DNA of 64,000 nt from Dokdonella sp. (GTDB lineage: Bacteria > Pseudomonadota > Gammaproteobacteria > Xanthomonadales > Rhodanobacteraceae). Where the stretch lies: positions 1,928,894 to 1,992,893 of the forward strand of contig NZ_JAHCAS010000001.1 in NCBI RefSeq assembly GCF_019634775.1, in the 5' to 3' direction. The notes beneath the pieces were generated by a model. It saw only the letters and a list, made by a program, of their open reading frames with translations, was not told where the DNA came from and did no database searches. This document shows, in pieces, positions 45,131 through 54,345 of the stretch; position 1 is the stretch's first letter, and the number at the start of each line of letters is the position of its first letter. A program made the position numbers and the translations under genes.

Positions 45131-46432
45131 ATGGTGACCCGCATGCATCCGCAATACCAGACAGGTTTCGCCAATGAGTTAGCCACCGAGGCGCTGGCCG
45201 GCAGCTTGCCGATCGGGCGCAACTCGCCGCAGCGCGTGGCGCACGGGCTATACGCCGAGCAGCTCTCGGGCACGGCGTTCACCGCGCCGCGCCATGCCAA
45301 CCGACGCAGTTGGCTCTACCGGATCCGTCCGGCAGCGATGCACGGTGCGTTCGCGCCGTTTGCGCAACCGGCCTTCCACAATGATTTCGGCAATGGGCCG
45401 GTCACGCCCGAACAATTGCGTTGGGATCCGCTGGCGTTGCCGAGCGCGCCGACCGACTTCATCGAAGGCCTCTACACGATGGCCGGCAACGGCGGTCCGC
45501 TTGCACAGTCCGGCGTCGGCATCCATCTGTACGTGGCCAACCGCGACATGCACGGCCGCTGGTTCAACGATGCCGACGGCGAGTTGCTGATCGTTCCGCA
45601 GCACGGCCGTCTGCGCCTCGAGACCGAGTTCGGCGTGATCGAGATCGAGCCGCAGCAGATCGCCGTGGTCCCGCGCGGCATCCGCTTCCGCGTGTCCTTG
45701 CCCGATGGTGTCGCACGCGGCTACGTTTGCGAGAACTTCGGCGCCTTGCTCAAGCTGCCCGATCTCGGCCCGATCGGCAGCAACGGCCTTGCCAATCCGC
45801 GCGATTTCGAGACACCCGTCGCCGCCTACGAAGATGTCGAAGGCGATTTCGAGCTCGTCACCAAGTTCCAGGGGCACCTGTGGCGTGCGGACATCGGCCA
45901 TTCTCCGTGCGATGTGGTCGCCTGGCACGGCAATTACGCGCCGTACCGTTACGACCTGCGCCGGCACAACACGATCGGTTCGATCAGTTTCGACCATCCT
46001 GATCCGTCGATCTTCCTCGTCCTGCATTCACCGAGCGACAGCGCGGGTGTCAGCAACCTTGATTTCGTGATCTTCCCGCCGCGCATCCTGGCCATGCAGG
46101 ACACGTTCCGTCCGCCGTGGTTCCATCGCAACGTGGCCAGTGAATTCATGGGGCTGGTGCATGGCGCCTACGACGCCAAGGCCGGCGGCTTCGTGCCGGG
46201 CGGCAGTTCGCTGCACAACAGCTTTACCGGTCATGGTCCCGACGCGGCGACGTTCGAGAAGGCGTCCAGCGCAGACCTGTCCAAACCTGATTTCATCACC
46301 GACACGATGGCTTTCATGTTCGAGACGCGCGCGGTTATCCGGCCGACTGCCCAGGCCCTCGATGCCGCGCACCGGCAGCGTGACTACCAGGCCTGCTGGC
46401 AGGGATTGCGCAAGCATTTCAGCGCGCCCTGA
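45131..46432 (+). CDS. hmgA: Homogentisate 1,2-dioxygenase
   Basis: This 433-aa ring-cleaving iron dioxygenase converts homogentisate to maleylacetoacetate. Metal ligands appear in [16 protein letters not shown] (His and Glu) and [15 protein letters not shown] (His). [20 protein letters not shown] at the N-terminus is typical. A second ATG at 45143 (MHPQYQTGF) is an equally good start; neither has a strong ribosome site. It is separated from hpd by REP units. Confidence 0.96.
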   Translation: MVTRMHPQYQTGFANELATEALAGSLPIGRNSPQRVAHGLYAEQLSGTAFTAPRHANRRSWLYRIRPAAMHGAFAPFAQPAFHNDFGNGPVTPEQLRWDPLALPSAPTDFIEGLYTMAGNGGPLAQSGVGIHLYVANRDMHGRWFNDADGELLIVPQHGRLRLETEFGVIEIEPQQIAVVPRGIRFRVSLPDGVARGYVCENFGALLKLPDLGPIGSNGLANPRDFETPVAAYEDVEGDFELVTKFQGHLWRADIGHSPCDVVAWHGNYAPYRYDLRRHNTIGSISFDHPDPSIFLVLHSPSDSAGVSNLDFVIFPPRILAMQDTFRPPWFHRNVASEFMGLVHGAYDAKAGGFVPGGSSLHNSFTGHGPDAATFEKASSADLSKPDFITDTMAFMFETRAVIRPTAQALDAAHRQRDYQACWQGLRKHFSAP

Positions 46433-46511
46433 GACGGGCGCCCATTCCCTGCGTGCATCGCGGTGCCCTGATCCGCGATCATGTACCGATCCCAGGCGGA
46501 GACTGCATGGC

Positions 46512-47501
46512 ATGAAACTCGGTTCCTTGAAGGAGGGCGGCCGTGACGGCACGCTCATCGTGGTCAGCCGTGACCTTGCCCGCGCCGTGCGCGCGGGCGG
46601 CATCGCGCCGACGCTGCAGGCAGCGCTCGACGACTGGTCGAACACCGCGCCGCGCTTGAACGCGCTGTCGGAAACGCTGAACGCCGGCAAGGCCGATGGC
46701 GCGTTCGCGCTCGACATGGCTGCGCTCGCCGCACCGCTGCCGCGCGCCTACGAATTCGTCGACGGCAGCGCCTACCTGCCGCACGTCGAGCGGGTGCGCC
46801 GCGCCCGGGGTGCCGAGGTGCCGGAGAGCTTCTACGTCGATCCGTTGATGTACCAGGCGACCAGCGCCGGCTTCCTCGGGCCACGCGATCCAATCCTGGC
46901 CGCCAGCGAGGACTGGGGCATCGATCTCGAGGCCGAGGTCGTCGTCGTCACCGACGACGTGCCGATGGGCAGCGATGCCGCGCGCGCAGCCGGGCACATC
47001 CAACTCGTCGGGCTGGTCAACGACGTGTCGCTGCGTGGCCTGATCCCTGCCGAGCTGGCCAAGGGCTTCGGCTTCCTGCAGTCCAAGCCACGTTCCGCCC
47101 TGTCGCCGGTCCTGGTCACACCGGACGAACTCGGCGAGGCCTGGCGCGAGGCCAAGCTGCACCTGCCGATGCGCACCTGGATCAATGACCGATGGTTCGG
47201 CGAGGCCGAGGCCGGTGTCGACATGCAGTTCAGTTTCGCCGAGCTGATCGCCCATGCTGCGAAAACCCGCCCCCTGACTGCCGGCACGATCGTCGGATCA
47301 GGTACGATCGCCAACGAGGATACGACCAAGGGGGCTTCGTGCCTGGCCGAGCAGCGGACCGTGGAAACGCTGCGCGATGGCAAGCCCTCGACGCCGTTCC
47401 TGCGCTTCGGTGACCGCGTGCGCATTGATGTGACCGATGCGTGCGGCCGCTCAATCTTCGGTGCGATCGACCAGATCATCAACGCGTACACGCCGGGTTG
47501 A
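46512..47501 (+). CDS. fahA: Fumarylacetoacetase-family hydrolase
   Basis: This 329-aa enzyme of the FAH superfamily is predicted to split fumarylacetoacetate into fumarate and acetoacetate. The metal site is visible as DLEAEVVVVTDDVP and GLVNDVSLRGLIP, with the catalytic region FGFLQSKPRSALSPVLVTP. It is shorter than the mammalian enzyme and of the bacterial type found with hmgA and maiA. The ATG at 46512 begins MKLGSLKEGGRDG; a longer upstream frame lies in hmgA. Confidence 0.92.
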   Translation: MKLGSLKEGGRDGTLIVVSRDLARAVRAGGIAPTLQAALDDWSNTAPRLNALSETLNAGKADGAFALDMAALAAPLPRAYEFVDGSAYLPHVERVRRARGAEVPESFYVDPLMYQATSAGFLGPRDPILAASEDWGIDLEAEVVVVTDDVPMGSDAARAAGHIQLVGLVNDVSLRGLIPAELAKGFGFLQSKPRSALSPVLVTPDELGEAWREAKLHLPMRTWINDRWFGEAEAGVDMQFSFAELIAHAAKTRPLTAGTIVGSGTIANEDTTKGASCLAEQRTVETLRDGKPSTPFLRFGDRVRIDVTDACGRSIFGAIDQIINAYTPG

Positions 47502-47531
47502 ACCCCGCGCGAACGCGATGGGGGAGGGGGA

Positions 47532-48206
47532 ATGGCAACGTCGTTGAAGCTCTACAGCTACTGGCGTTCGAGTGCGGCCTGGCGCGTGCGCATTGCGCTC
47601 AATCTCAAGCAACTGGCGTACGAGATCATTCCGGTGCATCTGGTCGCCAATGGCGGCGAGCAGCACGCCCTGGAATACCGCGAGGTCAATCCGCAGCGGT
47701 TCGTGCCGACCCTGCTCGACGGTGCGCGCGTGTTCCGCCAGTCGCTGGCGATCATCGAGTACCTCGACGAGGTTCATGCTGGCACCATGAGCCTGTTGCC
47801 GTCGACGGCGCGTGACCGTGCCCGGGTGCGGGCGATCGCGCAGGTCGTCGCCTGTGACATCCATCCGCTCAACAATCTGCGCGTGATGCAGTTCCTCGAA
47901 CGCGAATTCGCCACGCCGCAGGTCGAGCGTGACCGCTGGACGCGGCATTGGATCGTCGAGGGTTTCCGCGCCGTCGAGGCGCTGCTGTCGGAAAGCGCCT
48001 CCACCGGTCTCTACTGCGATGGTGATGTGCCGACGCTGGCCGACGTCTGCCTCGTGCCGCAGGTCTACAACGCGCGCCGCTTCGGCGTCGACATGAGTGA
48101 GTTCCCGATCATCGAGCGCATCGACCAGCAGTGCCTGGGGCTCGCCGCCTTCGACGCGGCGCGACCCGAGAACCAGCCCGATGCGCCGGCTCAACCGGCG
48201 ATGTAG
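47532..48206 (+). CDS. maiA: Maleylacetoacetate isomerase (zeta-class glutathione S-transferase)
   Basis: This 224-aa glutathione-dependent isomerase turns maleylacetoacetate into fumarylacetoacetate. The zeta-class motif is present as SSAAWRVRIALNLK (residues 14-27), with Ala where mammalian enzymes have Cys, as in many bacteria. A strong GGGGGAGGGGG site precedes the ATG. It completes the tyrosine catabolic set. Its last 16 bases overlap the convergent CBS-domain gene. Confidence 0.94.
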   Translation: MATSLKLYSYWRSSAAWRVRIALNLKQLAYEIIPVHLVANGGEQHALEYREVNPQRFVPTLLDGARVFRQSLAIIEYLDEVHAGTMSLLPSTARDRARVRAIAQVVACDIHPLNNLRVMQFLEREFATPQVERDRWTRHWIVEGFRAVEALLSESASTGLYCDGDVPTLADVCLVPQVYNARRFGVDMSEFPIIERIDQQCLGLAAFDAARPENQPDAPAQPAM

Positions 48207-48619
48207 CGCTGCAGTTGTTCGATCTGCTCGGTCTGTTCGCTGATGACCGCCTTGACCAGGTCGCCGATCGACAGAACACCGCCCACACGGTCCGCATCGA
48301 CCACCGGCAGGTGACGCACGCGACGCTCGGTGCACAGGCGCATGCAGTGGTCGACGCTGTCCTCCGGACTCACCGTGACGACCTCGGTGGTCATGATTTC
48401 TGCGATCGGCGTGGCCGACGACGAGCGTCCCTTGAGCACGACCTTGCGTGCGTAGTCGCGTTCGGAAACGATGCCGGCGAGGCGCTGGCCATCCATGACG
48501 ATCAAGGCGCCGACGTGGTGCTCCGCCATCATGCGGATGGCATCGATGACTGGCGCCGCCGGCGACACCGAGTGGACGACGGAACCCTTGTCGGCGAGTA
48601 GATGCTTGACCTGGCGCAT
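48191..48619 (-). CDS. CBS-domain pair protein
   Basis: A 142-aa stand-alone protein made of two CBS domains (about 8-65 and 75-130), with IVSERDYARKVVLKGRSS linking them. Such small CBS proteins bind adenine nucleotides and modulate partner enzymes or transporters; the partner is unknown here. The ATG at 48619 has a GGAGG site five bases upstream, which rules out the in-frame GTG at 48631. It is convergent with maiA and overlaps it by 16 bases. Confidence 0.88.
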   Translation of the reverse strand: MRQVKHLLADKGSVVHSVSPAAPVIDAIRMMAEHHVGALIVMDGQRLAGIVSERDYARKVVLKGRSSSATPIAEIMTTEVVTVSPEDSVDHCMRLCTERRVRHLPVVDADRVGGVLSIGDLVKAVISEQTEQIEQLQRYIAG

Positions 48620-48709
48620 GGCGACCTCCACGACTGGGCGGCACCGGCAGGCGATGCCGAAGGGGTGAGTGTAGTAGGAAACGCTCCGCCTACAAGGTCG
48701 GGTATCTCC

Positions 48710-48784
48710 GTGGGAGCCCCTTCAGGGGCGATGCTTTCGTTACCCGGCACATTGGAAAAGCATTGCCCCTGAAGGGACTCCTAC
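48710..48784. repeat. REP inverted pair at the 3' end of the glycosyltransferase gene
   Basis: GTGGGAGCCCCTTCAGGGGC plus GATGC (48710-48734) faces GCATTGCCCCTGAAGGGACT plus CCTAC (48760-48784). The right arm provides the TAG stop of the glycosyltransferase gene. The arms match with a few differences. Confidence 0.8.
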
Positions 48785-49710
48785 CGCGGTGGCCGGTACT
48801 CATCGACGAGGTAAAGGGGGCGCTGCTTCGCTTCGAGGTAGAGCCGGCCGAGGTACTCGCCGATCACGCCCAGCGCAATGAGCTGTACGCCGCCGAGGAA
48901 CAGCATCGTCACCATGATGGTCGGATAGCCTTGTACCGCGTCTCCGAACAGCAGGGCCTTGATGGCGATCCACAACCCGAACACGAAGGCGAACGCGGCG
49001 ACACCCAGGCCGAGGTAGGTGGCCAGCTTGAGCGGCGCACCGGAGAACGAGGTGATCCCCTCGATGGCGAAGTTCCACAGCCTCCAGTAATTCCACTTCG
49101 TGGTGCCGGCGAAGCGCGGGTCGCGCGCATAGACGACGGCCTTCTGGCGGTAACCGACCCAGGCGAACAGGCCCTTCATGAAACGCTGGCGCTCGCGCAC
49201 CTGCTTCAACGCGTCGAGCGCGCGCTTCGACAGCAGGCGGAAGTCACCGGTATCGCGCGGAACCGGGGTATCGCTGAGGCGACCCATGACCTTGTAGAAC
49301 GCGGTTGCGGTCAATTTCTTGAGGTGCGTCTCGCCGGCACGCGAGGCGCGCGTGCCGTAGACCACGTCGAAACCCTCCCGCCAGTGCCGCACGAACTCGG
49401 TGATCAGTTCGGGCGGATCCTGCAGGTCGGCATCGATGATCACCACGGCATCGGCGTCGGCATGGTCGAGGCCTGCGGTCAGCGCCAGCTCCTTGCCGAA
49501 GTTGCGCGACAGGCGCAGGGTCGCAACGCGCGGATCGGCAGCGGCGAGCTCACACATGATCGGCCAGGTATCGTCGCGGCTGCCGTCGTCGACGTACAGC
49601 ACCGAACAGGAGAGATCGAGGCGATCGAATACCGTGGCGAGTCGCGCATGGAACGCATGCAGGCTTTCGCTCTCGTTGTAGGCAGGGACGACGACGGTCA
49701 GGTGCTGCAT
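48781..49710 (-). CDS. GT2 family glycosyltransferase, GtrB/dolichol-phosphate-sugar synthase-like
   Basis: This 309-aa protein has an N-terminal GT-A domain (VVVPAYNESESLHAF, VLYVDDGSRDDTW, IIDADLQDPPEL) and two C-terminal transmembrane helices (about 232-256 and 268-292). This layout is that of bactoprenol glucosyl/mannosyl transferases such as GtrB and ArnC, which load a sugar onto undecaprenyl phosphate for envelope glycan modification. No flippase or dedicated acceptor-modifying gene lies next to it. The stop codon belongs to a REP element. Confidence 0.9.
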   Translation of the reverse strand: MQHLTVVVPAYNESESLHAFHARLATVFDRLDLSCSVLYVDDGSRDDTWPIMCELAAADPRVATLRLSRNFGKELALTAGLDHADADAVVIIDADLQDPPELITEFVRHWREGFDVVYGTRASRAGETHLKKLTATAFYKVMGRLSDTPVPRDTGDFRLLSKRALDALKQVRERQRFMKGLFAWVGYRQKAVVYARDPRFAGTTKWNYWRLWNFAIEGITSFSGAPLKLATYLGLGVAAFAFVFGLWIAIKALLFGDAVQGYPTIMVTMLFLGGVQLIALGVIGEYLGRLYLEAKQRPLYLVDEYRPPR

Positions 49711-49778
49711 GACGATCGGATTGGTGGTGGTGGCGGGATGCTAACCGATGCGGATGGCCTTGCATCGCGGGATGCCCG

Positions 49779-49804
49779 GTAGGAGCCGCTGAAGGGGCTC
49801 CTAC
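49779..49804. repeat. Single REP unit at the 3' end of mtgA
   Basis: GTAGGAGCCGCTGAAGGGGC plus TCCTAC forms a short hairpin with 9-base outer arms. On the minus strand its TAGGAGCC starts with the mtgA stop codon (49803-49801). Confidence 0.8.
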
Positions 49805-50556
49805 GGGAGGGCGAGATAGGCCGGGCCGCCGAGCTGGCGGACCTGACGCTGGACCCACGCGGCGCGGCGCTCGACATGGGCCGAGGGAGCGTCCACGCGC
49901 AGCCGGCGTGGATTCGGCAGTACCGCAGCCAGCAGGGCGGCCTGGCGCGCGTCGAGCGCTTCGGGTCCGCGCTTGAAATATCGCTCGCCGGCGGCGCCGA
50001 CGCCGTAGACGCCGTCGCCGAACTCGGCGATGTTGAGATAGACCTCGAGGATGCGCCGCTTCGGCCACAGCACTTCGATGAGGACGGTGAAATACGCTTC
50101 GAGTCCCTTGCGTACGAAGCTGCGTCCACTCCACAGGAACAGGTTCTTGGCGACCTGCTGGCTGATCGTGCTCGCGCCGCGCAGGCGTTCGCCTTCGCCG
50201 GCTTCGGCCATGGCTGCCTGGATGGCGTCGATGTCGAAACCGCGGTGGTGCGGAAACTTCTGGTCCTCGGCGGCAACCATCGCGATCGGCAGTTCGACGG
50301 ACATGTGCTCGATCGGCGTCCAGCGGTAGTGCAGGCGAAAGTCGCGCTCGCCGGCCAGCATCGCCTCGAGCGTCCGCCCGAGCATGAAGGCCGAGGTCGG
50401 CGGCGGCACGAACCGCAGGATCAGGACCAGCAGCACGCTGGCCGCGAGCCAGCCGAATGCTGCCAGCAGCAGCCAGCGCAGCAGGCGGCGCCGGAACGGG
50501 CGGTTGGTCGTGGCGCGCAGGAGTCGTTCCTCGAAAAAAAGCGGGCGCCGGCACAT
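49801..50556 (-). CDS. mtgA: Monofunctional peptidoglycan glycosyltransferase (GT51)
   Basis: This protein of about 251 aa has an N-terminal membrane anchor (about 25-50, RRLLRWLLLAAFGWLAASVL) and the GT51 motifs EDQKFPHHRGFD (catalytic Glu), GASTISQQVAKNLFL and KRRILEVYLNIAEFGDGVYG. It polymerises glycan strands from lipid II without transpeptidase activity. The start is uncertain: the only upstream ATG (50556) and a GTG (50562) lie inside the terminator hairpin of the preceding protease gene. A downstream non-ATG start near GAGGAACGACTCCTG is another option. Confidence 0.88.
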   Translation of the reverse strand: MCRRPLFFEERLLRATTNRPFRRRLLRWLLLAAFGWLAASVLLVLILRFVPPPTSAFMLGRTLEAMLAGERDFRLHYRWTPIEHMSVELPIAMVAAEDQKFPHHRGFDIDAIQAAMAEAGEGERLRGASTISQQVAKNLFLWSGRSFVRKGLEAYFTVLIEVLWPKRRILEVYLNIAEFGDGVYGVGAAGERYFKRGPEALDARQAALLAAVLPNPRRLRVDAPSAHVERRAAWVQRQVRQLGGPAYLALP

Positions 50557-50571
50557 CCGCACCGGCGCCCG
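50534..50571 (-). terminator. Rho-independent terminator after the S8 protease gene
   Basis: On the minus strand a 10-bp GC stem (CGGGCGCCGG with CCGGCGCCCG), a 10-base loop and a run of seven T lie 19-56 bases after the protease stop. The hairpin overlaps the apparent 5' end of mtgA. Confidence 0.85.
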
Positions 50572-50589
50572 GGAGTCACCGCATGCGGA

Positions 50590-53500
50590 TCACTGGCACA
50601 TGTATTGATCGAAGTCGAAACCGTTGCGGAACAGGATCGACGAATCGCCGATACGTACCTCGTCGAGGAAGAAGCCCGAATAGTTCAGACCGGGGTCGGA
50701 CGAAAGGCGCCAGCGGATCTTCACGTTCTGGCCGACATAGGCAGCGAGGCCGGCGGAGAAGGGCTTGAACACCGGTGTGGCGGAGCCGTTGTTCGGGTCA
50801 CCGTTGGAAGCGGCCGTCGTCACGCCGCTGTAGATGCCCTTGCCGTTGGCGAAGCCGCAGGCATTGATGATGCCCGTCGAGCCGGTGTTGAACACGGTCG
50901 GGTAGTCGCCATCCGGGGGCAGGTCGGCCCAGGTGGCGCCGCCGTCGGTGGAGATCTCGGTGACCACGCCGTCCCACTGGTATTCGAGGTTGTAGCGGGC
51001 CATGAACGTGAGTTCGCCGTTGGCCGGAACGGTCAGCTCCGGCGTCTCGATGCTCGTGCACTGCATGTTGTCGTGGTTCGGCGCCGCGCCGCCCGTGTGG
51101 TAGCTGTGGCTGCCATTGGATGCGAACTGGTTGCTGATCCCCCAGCCCGGCTCGAACGTGAGGTAGGCCGTGTTCTCGACGTTGTCGAAGAACATCGAGG
51201 GATCCGGGCCTGCGGCACCGCTGGTGGTCACATTGATGACCGGCGACGGCGTGGACGAATTGCCGTAGGTGTCGGTCGCGGTGAGCCGGTAGAAATACGC
51301 GCGTCCATTGACGACGTCGGTATCCACGAAGCTGGTGCCGACCACGCCGGTGGCGATCACGCTCGGACTGCTGAAGAACGGGTTGGTCGCACGCTCGATC
51401 GAGTAGGTCGCGGCAGCGGATGCGGGGCAGGCTGGGGTTACCGCCTGCCAGCCGAGGCTCACGCTGCAACTGGCATTCGCACCTTCGCCGATGAACGCGC
51501 TGCCGGCGATCGACGGCAGCAGCGTGCAGTCGTCGGCGGAAACGACGTCGAAACAGGCTGAAACCAGGCCTTCGACGTCATTGGCGACGCCACGGACCTT
51601 GTAGGCGTAGCTGAAGCCACCCTGGGTCAGGGTGTCGACGAGCGGCGAGGCTGCGCCAGTGGCGACGAGGCGGAAGTCGCCGGCATCTGCGCTGGCGCAG
51701 GTGCCGTTCGCGCGATAGAGCTGGAAGCCCTGCGCTGCGCTGCCGGCAAAACCGATGGCGACACCGTTGCTGTCGTTCGATGCGGCGACCAGTGTGGTCG
51801 GTGCGGCGAGCGGAGTCGGGTCGGGCAGGCCGAAGTTGCCGGAAGCGACCAGCGCATAGCCTTGCCGGTCGGTACCGGCACGGCCATTGCCCGGAACCGC
51901 GAGCGCCTTGACCCGCAAGGTGTAGCCACCGGCGGTCGGTGCGATCAGGCGCACCTGCTCGACGGTGTTGCGCGCATCGGCCGTGCCGCCAGCCGAGGAC
52001 ACGCCGGAGGTGAACACATTGCCCTTGTAGACGATGTTGCCGGGAGCGACGACCTCGAGGTCGAGGTTGTTGATCAGGGCGACCGCGGTACCCGCGCTGG
52101 CCTCAGGGTCGAACCAGGCCAGCGTTACCCGCAGTTCGCTGCCAGCAGCGACGCTGCCGAGCGCGTACTCGTGAGCCTCGCCGGTCACCAGACCGCTTGC
52201 CTGTGTGCGCTCGAACACGCGCAGACGGCGGCTGTCGTCGCCCCCGCCCAGTGTGCTCTTGAACCACAGGTTGCCGTCGAGCCACGCCCGACCCCAGCCG
52301 CTGTCGGCATTCGGCCAGTTCGGCGCGCCGAGAGGATTCGTGCCATTGATCAGCACCGCCTTCATGACCATGCCGCTCGGGTCATAGCTGTCGTCAGCGG
52401 TACGCTCGCCGCGTGGATAGAAACCGTCGGCGAAATACTGGCGGACCAGCGCGGCATTGCCGCTCAGGGTCGGTGCGGCCATCGAGGTGCCGGTGAAGGT
52501 CGCCGTGTTCGGCTGCGTCGGCACGGCGCTGAACGCCGTGGTGCGTGCTGCTGAAACCACGCTCGTTCCCGGCGCGGCAATGTCAGGCTTGATGCGTCCG
52601 TCGGCTGCCGGTCCACGATTCGAGTAGGTTGGAACATTGGTTGCGCCGGCATGGCCGAGCGCGGCCACCGAAAGCACGTTCTTGGCGTTGCTCGGTGAAC
52701 CGGTCTGGGTCGCGCCGGGTCGGTCGTTGCCGGCCGAGACGACAACCAGCAGGTCTTCGTTGCTCCATGTCACGCGATCGGCATTGACGTCGTTGCCGCT
52801 GTAGACGCCGGCGGTCGCCCCGCCCCAGCTGTTGTTGTGCACGCGCGCACCACCGGCATAGGCCTGCTCCAGGGTACCGGCGAAGTCGGTGACGTAGACC
52901 GCCGATGCACTGGTGCCGCCGATGTCCTGCATGATGAGCTGCGCATTCGGGGCCATGCCATCTGCGCTCTCGTGGTTCGGCAGTGTCGGTGTCGAGGCGA
53001 CGTAGGTGTTTGCGCCGAATGTGCCGGCGGCATCGCCTAGAACCGTGCCCGAGGTGTGCGTGCCGTGACCCGAGGTGTAGTCGTAATCGACGTTATTTCC
53101 CGGCTGTCGCCAGTAGGCGACGATCTTGCGGTCCGGATAGAGATTGCCTGTCGCTGGCAGGTCCGGTGGCGGGTTGTCGGCGAGGGTGATCTCCGTCAGC
53201 GCGCCGCTGCCTTTGTCGAGGGTGGTGAACCAGGCGGCCCAGGGCGTCGTGCCGGAGTCGGCGACCGCAACGATCTGGCCGGTGCCGATGATCCCCTGCG
53301 CCCACAGCGGGGCAGGACCGCAGACCGCGCCGTTGCCGCTGCAGGCCGTGGTCGCGTTGCCCTGGAGTGCGCCGACACCACCGGCGTTAGCGGTCTCCGT
53401 CGGCACCCAAGGCTCGATCGAGGCTACGCCATCGATGGAACTCGCCGCGCCAAGCAGCGCGTCGAGTCGGCCGCGGGATACGCCGGCGTGAACGTAAGGC

Positions 53501-54126
53501 AAAGCATTGGCACGCACGCTGCGCTGGATGATGCGAACGTCCGGGACGAGCTTCTCGAGTGTCGCTGCAATGGCCATCGAGGATTCGCCGGCGAAGGCGC
53601 GGATGTCGACGATGTCGAGCAGTTCGTCGCCGCGCACCGCATCTTCGGGAACCTGCTGTTGCAGCTGGTCACGCTGGGTGGACCACAGGCGCGGATCGAT
53701 CTTGAGTCCGGCCGCATGGAACTCGGCGGCACGCACCGCCACATTGGCCCTGACCGTATCGAGGCTGTGGCCGTTCAGGCGCACGAAGTAGGCATTGTTC
53801 GGGATGTAGCCGACGAACTCGATGCCCTGTGCCTCGAGCTTGCGACGACCGGCGTCGAGTTCGTGCGCATGGAACTGCACGATCGCATAGCGTGTGCCCG
53901 TCGCGACCGGATTGGCGGTTGCGCCGAGGTCGAGGCGCTGGCTGAGCGGGTCGTAGCTGCCCGCGCGGAACATCAGCAGGTTCGGATTCGGCAGGCCGGC
54001 CTCGATGGATTGCGGGTTGGCGATCTCGGCTGGAACGACGACGCGCGGATCGGTGGATGCGGCGCTGGTCTGGGCGAGGATCGAGGCGAGGGCGGCAACG
54101 AGCGCCTTGCGGTGCAAGAAGGACAT
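50590..54126 (-). CDS. Secreted subtilisin-like serine protease (S8) with C-terminal adhesive/jelly-roll part
   Basis: This 1178-aa exoprotein has a signal peptide (about 1-23), a long N-terminal region (24-245), then an S8 catalytic domain with Asp290 (VAVADSG), His354 (SGHGTHTSG) and Ser548 (FTGTSMAAP). The part after about 700 contains a P-domain-like beta region, fibronectin-III-like modules (VNGRAYFYRLTATDTYGNSS) and a terminal beta-sandwich. It ends SSILFRNGFDFDQYMCQ, sharing the FRNGF[DE] motif with the beta-helix protein. It is likely a nutritional protease secreted by the type II pathway. It is terminated by a strong hairpin. Confidence 0.92.
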   Translation of the reverse strand: MSFLHRKALVAALASILAQTSAASTDPRVVVPAEIANPQSIEAGLPNPNLLMFRAGSYDPLSQRLDLGATANPVATGTRYAIVQFHAHELDAGRRKLEAQGIEFVGYIPNNAYFVRLNGHSLDTVRANVAVRAAEFHAAGLKIDPRLWSTQRDQLQQQVPEDAVRGDELLDIVDIRAFAGESSMAIAATLEKLVPDVRIIQRSVRANALPYVHAGVSRGRLDALLGAASSIDGVASIEPWVPTETANAGGVGALQGNATTACSGNGAVCGPAPLWAQGIIGTGQIVAVADSGTTPWAAWFTTLDKGSGALTEITLADNPPPDLPATGNLYPDRKIVAYWRQPGNNVDYDYTSGHGTHTSGTVLGDAAGTFGANTYVASTPTLPNHESADGMAPNAQLIMQDIGGTSASAVYVTDFAGTLEQAYAGGARVHNNSWGGATAGVYSGNDVNADRVTWSNEDLLVVVSAGNDRPGATQTGSPSNAKNVLSVAALGHAGATNVPTYSNRGPAADGRIKPDIAAPGTSVVSAARTTAFSAVPTQPNTATFTGTSMAAPTLSGNAALVRQYFADGFYPRGERTADDSYDPSGMVMKAVLINGTNPLGAPNWPNADSGWGRAWLDGNLWFKSTLGGGDDSRRLRVFERTQASGLVTGEAHEYALGSVAAGSELRVTLAWFDPEASAGTAVALINNLDLEVVAPGNIVYKGNVFTSGVSSAGGTADARNTVEQVRLIAPTAGGYTLRVKALAVPGNGRAGTDRQGYALVASGNFGLPDPTPLAAPTTLVAASNDSNGVAIGFAGSAAQGFQLYRANGTCASADAGDFRLVATGAASPLVDTLTQGGFSYAYKVRGVANDVEGLVSACFDVVSADDCTLLPSIAGSAFIGEGANASCSVSLGWQAVTPACPASAAATYSIERATNPFFSSPSVIATGVVGTSFVDTDVVNGRAYFYRLTATDTYGNSSTPSPVINVTTSGAAGPDPSMFFDNVENTAYLTFEPGWGISNQFASNGSHSYHTGGAAPNHDNMQCTSIETPELTVPANGELTFMARYNLEYQWDGVVTEISTDGGATWADLPPDGDYPTVFNTGSTGIINACGFANGKGIYSGVTTAASNGDPNNGSATPVFKPFSAGLAAYVGQNVKIRWRLSSDPGLNYSGFFLDEVRIGDSSILFRNGFDFDQYMCQ

Positions 54127-54345
54127 ATTCAAAGTTTCGACTCCGGGGAGCGGCGCACGATGGGCGTCCGTCGGGTGGGCGTCCTGCCGGGGTGTCCAGG
54201 CCACCGATGGATCGATGGCCGCCGGATGTTACAGCCCAAACCCGTCCGTGTGGGTGTCGGCCGACCTCCTCCGGGAGGCGGCGCAGGACTTGCGCGACCG
54301 TTGCGCAGCCACCATCTGACGCACTCCCATGCATGGATCCTTCCG

